In this document: positions 25,705 through 32,595 of the stretch, piece by piece | Numbering within the stretch: position 1 is the first letter of the stretch | Layout of the letters: each line of letters starts with the position of its first letter | Assembly: GCA_021811585.1 (NCBI GenBank) | Contig: JAJZOG010000006.1 | Coordinates: forward strand, 1 to 32,595 | Length of the DNA: 32,595 nucleotides | Direction: 5' to 3' | Origin: a bacterium | GTDB lineage: Bacteria; Patescibacteriota; Doudnabacteria; UBA920; VMFF01 | Translations under genes and position numbers: made by a program | The notes under the pieces: model-generated | Databases searched by the model: none | What the model was told of the DNA's origin: nothing | What the model saw: only the letters and a program-made list of their open reading frames with translations

Positions 25705-27231
25705 ATGAGTTCATTGTATAGAAATTACCGGCCGCGGACTTTTTCCGAAGTGGTGGGCCAGGAGCACACAAAGCAAACCTTGCGAAACTCGGTGCAGGCC
25801 GGGTCTTTCGGGCATGCTTATTTGTTTTCAGGGCCGCGCGGCACAGGCAAAACATCGCTGGCGCGAATTTTGGCGCGTGCAATTAATTGCGAGAATCCGC
25901 AAAAAGGCGAGCCCTGCAACGGGTGCGATATTTGCCGGCAGTTTTTAAGCGGCACTGGTTTGGATTTGGTGGAGATTGATGCGGCTTCAAACACAGGAGT
26001 GGAGAATATCCGCGAGATCATTGAAAATTTAAAATTCAGCCCCACGCAGGCGAAATACAAAGTTTTTATAATAGACGAAGTGCACATGCTTTCCAAGGGA
26101 GCTTTTAACGCGCTACTCAAGACCTTGGAAGAGCCGCCAAAGCACGCGGTTTTCATTCTGGCAACAACCGAGGCGCACAAAATTCCGCTGACAGTGGTTT
26201 CGCGCACGCAGCGCTATGATTTCAGAAAAATAGAAAATGCTAAAATTTTCGAGCATCTTAAGTTTGTCGCCAAAAAAGAAAAAATCAAAATTGACGATGA
26301 AAGCTTGCAGTTGGTTGCCAATGCTTCCGAGGGGAGCTTGCGCGATGCGCTTTCGATTTTGGAAAAATTGTCGGCTTTCGGGGCAGTCGATTTGGCGCAA
26401 ACAGAACAGTTATTGGGAATAGTGAATGTTGCTGCTTGTCAGAAGTTGCTTGATTTGCTGGCGCAGAAGTCGGCGCGCGGCGCACTGGAATTCATCTCGA
26501 AAATATTTGCCGACGGCACTGATCCGATCCAGTTTAACAAGGATTTCCTGGAATACCTCCGCAAGGTTTTACTCGTCTCCATGGGCGGTGATTTTGCTTT
26601 TGCGCTGGATAAAACACAGCTGGCAGAGCTTGGGAAACAGGCAAAAAATATCCGCCCGGCACAGTTGCTCCACATTATTCGCCTGTTTCTGCGTGCAAAC
26701 AAGGATTTTCAAATAAGTCCGAGCGACGATTTGCCTATACAGATAGCTATTGCGGAAGCGTGCTTGGATACAAGCAGTGCGCCAAACCGCGGCGCTTCAA
26801 ACCAAAGCCAAACAGAAAACAATCCTCCCGAAACCGCTCAAAAAAAAAGCCCTGAAAGCGAAACCGTGGCAAACGAAAATATTTCCAAAGCGGAAGCGGA
26901 TGAATTTTCCGCCGCGCCCGTAAACGAGGACGCGGTGCTTGCCGCATGGCCCGCCATAATGGAGCAGATTAAAGAACAGAAGAGCACATTTTTCATAGTC
27001 ATGAAAAATGTTTCTGTTGCAAGCGCGCGCGGCAATATTTTGGAAATAAAATGCTCTTACAAATTCCACAAAGACAGCATTGATAAAAATAAAGAAGTAA
27101 TTGCCGGAATACTGCGCGAAAGGTTTGGCGCGAATTTCCGGATTAACGCCGTACTGGAAAAGAAAAAATCCGACGAGCTCGGAGATGCTTCCTCGCTGGC
27201 AGTGGAAATTTTCGGCAACGAAGCAGCGTAA
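25705..27231 (+). CDS. dnaX: DNA polymerase III subunit gamma/tau
   Basis: YRNYRPRTFSEVVGQEH, FSGPRGTGKTSLARILARA, CNGCDIC, IDAASNTGVENIREI, IIDEVHMLSKGAFNALLKTLEEPP, ASEGSLRDALSILEK. Confidence 0.97.
   Translation: MSSLYRNYRPRTFSEVVGQEHTKQTLRNSVQAGSFGHAYLFSGPRGTGKTSLARILARAINCENPQKGEPCNGCDICRQFLSGTGLDLVEIDAASNTGVENIREIIENLKFSPTQAKYKVFIIDEVHMLSKGAFNALLKTLEEPPKHAVFILATTEAHKIPLTVVSRTQRYDFRKIENAKIFEHLKFVAKKEKIKIDDESLQLVANASEGSLRDALSILEKLSAFGAVDLAQTEQLLGIVNVAACQKLLDLLAQKSARGALEFISKIFADGTDPIQFNKDFLEYLRKVLLVSMGGDFAFALDKTQLAELGKQAKNIRPAQLLHIIRLFLRANKDFQISPSDDLPIQIAIAEACLDTSSAPNRGASNQSQTENNPPETAQKKSPESETVANENISKAEADEFSAAPVNEDAVLAAWPAIMEQIKEQKSTFFIVMKNVSVASARGNILEIKCSYKFHKDSIDKNKEVIAGILRERFGANFRINAVLEKKKSDELGDASSLAVEIFGNEAA
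26839..26855 (+). promoter_or_regulatory. Candidate dnaX slippery site (A9 tract, -1-frame UGA)
   Basis: GCT CAA AAA AAA AGC CCT GAA in frame 0; -1 shift gives AAG CCC TGA. Confidence 0.55.
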
Positions 27232-27260
27232 TTTTTTATCTCAAATACCTATTTAAAAAA

Positions 27261-27372
27261 TTTCATGAGCACGGGCAAAATAAATGCGCAATTAATGCGC
27301 ATTTTAATATATGACACAAAGATACGGGCGCAACCGAACTGGACAAAAGCGCAAATAGCGAGGCTCATGAAA
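27261..27372. ncRNA. Candidate structured RNA in the dnaX/htrA convergent intergenic region
   Basis: Closing 10-bp inverted repeat TTTCATGAGC/GCTCATGAAA with internal hairpin AAATGCGC-AATTAAT-GCGCATTT (27282-27304). Confidence 0.3.
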
Positions 27373-27444
27373 AAACCGTAGCGAGCGCGCTAAAGCGCGG
27401 CAAAAAGTTAAAAGAGAAATGCACAAGCCAAGCGCAGTTTGCGG

Positions 27445-28416
27445 CTATCTTCCGATAGCGTTTTTAACAACGGCTTTTACAGTATTGATAGGTATTGAAA
27501 AACCGATGTTGTTGGATCCTTGCACTGTCGCGACGTTTATTCCCACAATATTGCCGTTCAAATCTATTAACGGGCCGCCCGAATTCCCGGGGTTAATTGC
27601 CGCATCTGTTTGAATTACTCCTGTAAGCGTCTCCAGGTTTCCATTTTCATCCGATGCCTGAATTGTGCGGTTTAGGCCTGAAACCACTCCCAGCGAAACA
27701 GAATTATTGTATTGCCCCAACGCATTGCCTATGGCAATAACCGTCTGACCAAGCTGAAGCGTTGAAGAATCGCCGAAAATAACCGGCTTAAATCCTGATC
27801 CGGCAATTTTTATAATGGCAATATCGTTATTGGGATCCCTGTATATTACCTGCGCGGTTTCCTGCTTGCCATTTGAGAGCAGAACAGTGTAGCTTGCGGT
27901 TGTGTCCGCAACCACATGTCTGTTTGTCAGAATATATCCGTCAGACGAAATTATAAACCCGGTTCCAGCGCCAACTTCCTGAGATTTCGTCTGCCCGGTT
28001 GGCACATAGACAGGAATTTGTACGCCTGAATTTTGGAAAAAGGGGTCGTCGCCAAAAGGATTTTGATAGACAACTCTGTATTGCGGAACGTCTTTTGAAA
28101 TTACCACCGAAACCACCGAAGGCACTACTTGCGCAACAGCTTCTGTTGCCATTTGGCTTTGGGATTTCTGTTCCACCTGCTGGCGATTGGCAATTTCTTT
28201 TAGTGAAAGAGCCGAGGAGTTGCCTTGCGTGGTTACGGAATCCAGCGCCGAACGCAAGCCGGATATTTGCTTTTGCAGAGCTTCTATTTTCGCATTGTAA
28301 TCGTTTTGGGTTGCTTTTTCCTGCCCGCGCGCCCAATAAATTCCCGCGCCACCGGCGCCGGCAAAGAGAACGGCAACCAGCAAATATGGTATGAGTTTTT
28401 TAATCATGGTTTTCAT
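27445..28416 (-). CDS. HtrA/DegP-like trypsin-type serine protease, membrane-anchored, no PDZ
   Basis: GTGFIISSDGYILTNRHVV (His), DPNNDIAIIKI (Asp), DAAINPGNSGGPLIDLNGNIVGIN (Ser); ORF ends at the end of the protease domain. Confidence 0.94.
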   Translation of the reverse strand: MKTMIKKLIPYLLVAVLFAGAGGAGIYWARGQEKATQNDYNAKIEALQKQISGLRSALDSVTTQGNSSALSLKEIANRQQVEQKSQSQMATEAVAQVVPSVVSVVISKDVPQYRVVYQNPFGDDPFFQNSGVQIPVYVPTGQTKSQEVGAGTGFIISSDGYILTNRHVVADTTASYTVLLSNGKQETAQVIYRDPNNDIAIIKIAGSGFKPVIFGDSSTLQLGQTVIAIGNALGQYNNSVSLGVVSGLNRTIQASDENGNLETLTGVIQTDAAINPGNSGGPLIDLNGNIVGINVATVQGSNNIGFSIPINTVKAVVKNAIGR

Positions 28417-28523
28417 GCTTATATTTTAAAAAACGTTAAAGATTTTTTCAAGCACCTGCCAATGCTGCCTATTAAATATACATTGAAATTTCGCCGAATA
28501 TTTCATTATGATATACTGTGGAT

Positions 28524-29114
28524 ATGAAAGAAATTGAAGTAAAGGCAAAGATTAAAAATAAAGCACTGGTTTTGGGAAATTTGAAGAAACTTGGCTGCAA
28601 AATGTCGCAGCAAATATTCCAAAAAGACGATATTTTCGTGCCGCAGGATGTACGGGAGGTTCCCACGGAAATAGGCGTACCGGTTTTGCGCATCCGCAAA
28701 AACGGCACAAAAAACGTTTTAACTTTGAAAATGCGCCTGAGTAATGGTTTGGATAAATTGGAAAAAGAAACGGAAATTTCCGATCCCAAAGCCATGGAGG
28801 GAATTATTCTGGCGCTTGGGTTTAAAAAAATATCCACAGTTTTCAAAGCGAGGATTAAAAGCAAGTATAAAAATTGGGAGGTTTGCATTGATGAAGTTGA
28901 AGGGCTGGGCCCGTTTATAGAAGTGGAAGAATTATCCGAAGATGGCGATAGTGAGAAAATCCAGAAAAATCTTTTTGCCTTTTTGAAGGGCTTGGGCGTA
29001 AGGGACCAAGACCGCGAGCATCATGGCTATGATGTTCTGCTCTATTTCAAGTCCAAGAAAAAGTTCAAGTCCGGGAAAAAGCAGGCAAAAGGGCGTGCGA
29101 TAAAAATTAAATGA
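28524..29114 (+). CDS. CYTH-domain (class IV adenylate cyclase/triphosphatase-like) protein
   Basis: EIEVK signature (ExExK), LRIRKNG, KEIEVKAKI fold, CIDEVEGLGPFIEVEE. Confidence 0.9.
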   Translation: MKEIEVKAKIKNKALVLGNLKKLGCKMSQQIFQKDDIFVPQDVREVPTEIGVPVLRIRKNGTKNVLTLKMRLSNGLDKLEKETEISDPKAMEGIILALGFKKISTVFKARIKSKYKNWEVCIDEVEGLGPFIEVEELSEDGDSEKIQKNLFAFLKGLGVRDQDREHHGYDVLLYFKSKKKFKSGKKQAKGRAIKIK

Positions 29115-29125
29115 AAGGAATTATT

Positions 29126-29704
29126 ATGGAAACCCAAATTGACAAAGATAAAACAGCGCTGGTTGTAATTGATCTTCAAAAAGGGATTGCCGGCATGGAT
29201 GTGAAGCCGCACGCGGCGGCAGAAGTGATTGCCAATTCCGCGAAGATTGCCGATGCTTTCCGCAAAAACAAGATGCCCGTGTTTTTGGTACACGTGGGAG
29301 CATCCCAGGACGGAAAGGATCGCTTGAATCCTATTGTTGACAGCCCAAATCCATGGGGAAACAGAACGCCATCCGAGGATTGGAGCGATATAGTGCCGGA
29401 GATGGGGCCGGAGCAGGGCGACCAGGTAATTTTAAAAAAACAGTGGGGCGCATTTTACGGCACTGATTTGGATTTGCAGTTGAGACGGCGCGGAATCAAT
29501 ACCATTGTCTTATGCGGCATTTCCACGAACATAGGCGTGGAAAGCACGGCGCGTTTCGCGTTTGAATACGGGTATCAGCAAATTTTTATTGAGGACGCCT
29601 GCTCGGCAATGTCCGCAGACCAGCATAAAAGCACCGTTAAAAATATTTTTGCCAGAATAGGCAGGGTGCGCACCACTCAAGATATTTTGGATGCGTTGGC
29701 ATAA
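29126..29704 (+). CDS. Isochorismatase-like cysteine hydrolase
   Basis: ALVVIDLQKGI, VILKKQWGAFYGTDLDLQLRRRGINTIVLCGISTNIGVESTAR; ATG 29126 with AAAGGA SD (ATG 29111 is an alternative). Confidence 0.92.
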   Translation: METQIDKDKTALVVIDLQKGIAGMDVKPHAAAEVIANSAKIADAFRKNKMPVFLVHVGASQDGKDRLNPIVDSPNPWGNRTPSEDWSDIVPEMGPEQGDQVILKKQWGAFYGTDLDLQLRRRGINTIVLCGISTNIGVESTARFAFEYGYQQIFIEDACSAMSADQHKSTVKNIFARIGRVRTTQDILDALA

Positions 29705-29714
29705 AGGCACTATT

Positions 29715-29744
29715 TTGGTAAGCTTTTAATTGGTAAGCTTTTAA
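29715..29744 (+). repeat. Perfect 15-bp tandem duplication
   Basis: TTGGTAAGCTTTTAA x2, ending just before ATG 29746. Confidence 0.95.
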
Positions 29745-29745
29745 T

Positions 29746-30321
29746 ATGAATCGAAACCCCGAACATTCTGTTCCAAAAGATGCCAAATGTGTCTTTAATG
29801 GCGTGCTTTTTGAGGTCTGGCAATGGCAGCAAAAAATGTACGATGGCAATACGCAAACCTTTGAAATGCTTAAACGGCCTGATACGGCAGTTGTGATTGC
29901 CATAACCCCGGATAAAAAATTTATCGTGCTTGAAGAGGAGCAGCCAGGGAAAGGCAAATTTTTCAGTTTGCCGGGCGGCAGATTTGACGAGGCGGAAAGC
30001 GACGGATTGCTGGCGGCGAAACGCGAACTTTTGGAAGAAACGGGTTATGCTTCCGAGAATTGGGATTTGTATTTTGTGCAGCAGCCGGCATCCAAGATAG
30101 ATTGGCTGATTTATTTTTACATTGCAAAAGAGAGCGTAAAAATTGCCCCGCCCCGCCTTGACGGCGGCGAAAAAATAAAGCCGGATCTTTTAGATTTTCA
30201 GGAATTTATGAAATTCATGCTTGATCCTAAATTTACGGAAGTGGCTTTGCGGATCAAGGCGCTGGAAGCTGCGGCAGATTTATCCAAGCTGGCTGAAATG
30301 AAAAAGAAATTCGGAGTTTAA
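29746..30321 (+). CDS. NUDIX hydrolase
   Basis: LPGGRFDEAESDGLLAAKRELLEETGY Nudix box. Confidence 0.92.
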   Translation: MNRNPEHSVPKDAKCVFNGVLFEVWQWQQKMYDGNTQTFEMLKRPDTAVVIAITPDKKFIVLEEEQPGKGKFFSLPGGRFDEAESDGLLAAKRELLEETGYASENWDLYFVQQPASKIDWLIYFYIAKESVKIAPPRLDGGEKIKPDLLDFQEFMKFMLDPKFTEVALRIKALEAAADLSKLAEMKKKFGV

Positions 30322-30323
30322 AA

Positions 30324-30512
30324 ATGCGGGAATACACGGGAGAAAATAATATTAATTCGCGCGGAGCTAAAAAGATGCATGAGCATGTAAGGCAACTGAA
30401 AATGCAAACTGCACTTGCGATCATTCGCGGCGCTTCACACAATTTTGTTGAAGAAGGGAAGCAGGAAGAGTTTTACAAGGAAACAGTTGGCTGGTTTAAG
30501 GGTTTCCTTTAA
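30324..30512 (+). CDS. Small protein, unknown
   Basis: 62-aa ORF starting right after the NUDIX stop. Confidence 0.45.
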   Translation: MREYTGENNINSRGAKKMHEHVRQLKMQTALAIIRGASHNFVEEGKQEEFYKETVGWFKGFL

Positions 30513-30655
30513 ATTTATACAACCTTACCATTGCCTGCTTGTTTCAAAATAGGCATAAATAATAAAATAGTATAAATATTTTAGAAGGCCTTGCTCAAGA
30601 AGTACTTCTATCGATGGATAAATCCATGCTGGGCGTTTGGAAAATTGTGAATAAA

Positions 30656-30687
30656 AAAAACCGGCGAAACGTAGTTTGCCGGTTTTT
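30656..30687 (-). terminator. Rho-independent terminator for the minus-strand gene 30708-31115
   Basis: AAAAACCGGC-(G)-AAAC-GTA-GTTT-GCCGGTTTTT; T8 tract on the minus strand. Confidence 0.8.
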
Positions 30688-30707
30688 AGCATGAAAACGT
30701 TTTGGGG

Positions 30708-31115
30708 TTATGAGGAGCAATTATAATGCTCGCTCACTTTCCACACGCCGTTTTCGTTTTGTAATAAGATGTACGAATGCGGCTCATCGTGTTTTTTTAG
30801 CATATGGCCGCTGGCATGCAAAAAGAAAATTTCTTCCCTAGTTTGCACGTTGGTTTTTTGGCGGCCTTGGATGATTTTTAAAATTGAAATTTGGTGCTCC
30901 GATCGCCTGATAAGGCGGTTCCTTTTCACCAGGAGCTTGCGCACGGCCTGTTCTGCATCCAGTTCCGCCTGGCTTTCGGGAATGACGCATTGCCGAAATT
31001 GCGCAGCAAAGCATTTGTTTCTCGGCTGCTTTAGCCAGCTCAGGCGTCGCCTGATATATAATTTTAATGCCGCTTCTTCCGGTGACAGCTCGATGCTCCC
31101 CGCCGGCTTTCTCAT
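30708..31115 (-). CDS. Unknown basic protein
   Basis: ATG at 31115 preceded by AAGGAGG SD; extended -10 TGCTATAAT upstream; terminator downstream. Confidence 0.65.
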   Translation of the reverse strand: MRKPAGSIELSPEEAALKLYIRRRLSWLKQPRNKCFAAQFRQCVIPESQAELDAEQAVRKLLVKRNRLIRRSEHQISILKIIQGRQKTNVQTREEIFFLHASGHMLKKHDEPHSYILLQNENGVWKVSEHYNCSS

Positions 31116-31295
31116 TTTGTTTTCCTCCTTGGCGTTTTCAATCTGAAATTTGCCGCAAGCGCATCCTCGTGCCCGCAACAAAAGAAATTATAGCATCTGT
31201 GCAGAATTTTTAAATTTGTGGATATCTTTTTCCACAATTGACGCATTATGCTAAAACTTTATTATTCAGGAAGATTAAAAGGAGATTAAAAATAT

Positions 31296-31541
31296 ATGAG
31301 ATACTTTTATTTCTGGAGCCCGGCTTATGGCTGGGGATGGCTATTTGTTATTGTGTTTTGGGTATTGGTTGTTTTAATTATCGTTGCGATAATCAGGGCC
31401 ATTGCCGGATCAGGATACTATCGTAATTATAGAAACGAGGAGAGTGGAAATACTGCTTTGCAGATTTTGAATGAGCGTTATGCACGCGGTGAAATAGCAA
31501 GAGAAGAATATGAGGCCAAGAAAAGGGATATTTCAGGTTAA
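31296..31541 (+). CDS. Small membrane protein with C-terminal SHOCT-like domain
   Basis: TM VIVFWVLVVLIIVAII; ALQILNERYARGEIAREEYEAKKRDI. Confidence 0.82.
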   Translation: MRYFYFWSPAYGWGWLFVIVFWVLVVLIIVAIIRAIAGSGYYRNYRNEESGNTALQILNERYARGEIAREEYEAKKRDISG

Positions 31542-31570
31542 GGCAAACTCGCGCGCCACGCGCCCGGCTT

Positions 31571-32128
31571 TTATTTCAATTGCTCCGCCAAAAATAGCAG
31601 GTCATCCATATTTCGGAAAAGTATGGACTCAATTTCAAGATTCCGCGCTGCCTCAACGTTCGCGATTCTGTCGTCAATAAAAATTGCTTGCCCGGCCTCA
31701 ACGTCCAAGGCGTTTAAAATAAATTTGAACGCCCTCTCGTCGGGTTTTAGAAAGCCGGTTTCCGAGGAAATGGCAATCCGGTCAAAATAACCCGCAAGCT
31801 TATGGTCATTAAGTATTTTGCGCAGAAAAGTCGCATCAGCGTCCGAAAGCAGCCCTATTTTGTATTTTGACCTCGCTTTTTTGATCAGTTCAATAACCTG
31901 TCCGTTTATAAGAATCTGATTTTTCATATCAGCTAAAACATGTTCAATTGGCTGTTTGGCTTTTTCCGCTACCACGCCGATAAATTGTTCCTCGGTAAAT
32001 TTGCCCAGGTCAATTTGTTTCGAAAACGGTTCGTAATCAAAATCCTTGCCCAGATATTTATCTGCCAAGAAATAATTAATATTCGAGCAAATGACGCCAA
32101 AGAAATCAAAAATTATGGCCTTTTTCAT
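31571..32128 (-). CDS. HAD-superfamily hydrolase
   Basis: KAIIFDFFGVI (motif I, second Asp replaced), LLSDAD, GFLKPDERAFKFIL, AIFIDDRIANVEAA. Confidence 0.85.
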   Translation of the reverse strand: MKKAIIFDFFGVICSNINYFLADKYLGKDFDYEPFSKQIDLGKFTEEQFIGVVAEKAKQPIEHVLADMKNQILINGQVIELIKKARSKYKIGLLSDADATFLRKILNDHKLAGYFDRIAISSETGFLKPDERAFKFILNALDVEAGQAIFIDDRIANVEAARNLEIESILFRNMDDLLFLAEQLK

Positions 32129-32305
32129 ATTATTGTGTGCGTTTTTGGATTAAAATTAAAATACAATCAAACTAGGTTTTCTAACTCTGTTATTGTCTCG
32201 CTATGTTTTTAACTCTGCTATTACCTGCCATTGATAATATTGTAAGGCCTTTTTTGATTTTTTACTAATAAAGCAGTTCCGCATATTTTTGCTCGCGTGG
32301 CGTGG

Positions 32306-32497
32306 TCACGGTTGCAAGCGTTTTACTCCTCTGTAAAGGTAAGTAACCTCGCGTACATTTCCGATATCAAATATTTTCATTAGCATTCTTGTTGGACCGG
32401 GCGCGCACCCGCCATGCGGAGGGCAGCCATATTTAAAGAAATTTAAATAATACTGGACAGATTCCAGAGACTTTGAATTACGAAATAACCCTACTAC
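32306..32497 (-). pseudogene. C-terminal remnant of an archaeal-type aspartyl-tRNA synthetase-like protein
   Basis: Reverse-strand translation: NSKSLESVQYYLNFFKYGCPPHGGCAPGPTRMLMKIFDIGNVREVTYLYRGVKRLQP*, with in-frame stop upstream (TTA at 32498-32500). Confidence 0.6.
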
Positions 32498-32517
32498 TTA
32501 GCCGTTAATCTTAGGCA

Positions 32518-32578
32518 AAGCAAAAACAACTTGGTTTGCCCAAGATCATCGGTTAGGCACAAGTTGTAGTTTTTGTTT
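32518..32578. repeat. Long imperfect hairpin next to the AspRS remnant
   Basis: CAAAAACAACTTG (32521-32533) pairs with CAAGTTG-TAG-TTTTTG (32560-32575), inner TGCC/GGCA. Confidence 0.8.
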
Positions 32579-32595
32579 CTCTAAAATTACGCTAT

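Noticed and set aside
31219-31240. Opposed TTGTGGATAT/TTTTCCACAA sites resembling DnaA boxes
   Set aside because: Each has a mismatch and the arrangement is just a short inverted repeat; insufficient evidence.
32511-32580. Integron attC-like reading of the bulged hairpin (GTTAGGC present)
   Set aside because: The matching R-box partner and outer core geometry are not found, and there is no integrase or cassette array in the window.
32461-32595. tmRNA tag-like stretch on the minus strand (AACAAAAACTACAACTTG)
   Set aside because: No tRNA-like acceptor/T-arm or typical tag ending; the adjacent sequence reads as an AspRS C-terminus.

Overview
The 32.6 kb window is gene-dense, mostly core bacterial chromosome, with no transposase, tRNA, rRNA or CRISPR array that I could recognise. 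Gene content suggests a Patescibacteria/CPR-like genome: a VirD4/TraG-like membrane ATPase of the type common in CPR, many small orphan proteins, tight ATGA-coupled operons and an archaeal-type AspRS-like C-terminus. That assignment is inference. Left to right: lgt (5'-truncated), a membrane protein, a degenerate HtrA-PDZ protein, rmlB-rmlD-rmlA, a membrane protein, alkD-like, enolase, HU, YjbQ-like, CAP-domain (-), mltG, an L10-leader/attenuator with rplJ-rplL, an ECF-like sigma factor, a degenerate-PP2C/TM/propeller protein (-), HTH-nucleotidyltransferase-like, an orphan secreted Q-rich protein (-), two microproteins, lexA with an operator and two small ORFs plus radC, cysS (-), corA-like (-), a VirD4-like ATPase, a duplicated-domain protein, GtrA-like, dnaX, htrA (-), CYTH, isochorismatase-like, NUDIX, small ORFs, a SHOCT protein, HAD (-), and an AspRS C-terminal remnant (-) at the right edge. 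The best second-look items are: (1) an A9 slippery tract in dnaX where a -1 shift or A insertion gives an immediate UGA; (2) an HtrA-fold protein lacking the recognisable catalytic triad but retaining a PDZ, in the same window as an HtrA with an intact triad and no PDZ; (3) a membrane protein joining a degenerate PP2C domain to an extracytoplasmic propeller; (4) a compact LexA-box operon with two uncharacterised small proteins; (5) an rplJL leader with mutually exclusive pairing and terminator; (6) candidate small RNAs at 6893-6964 and 27261-27372; (7) perfect long hairpins inside coding sequences (sigma factor, secreted Q-rich protein).
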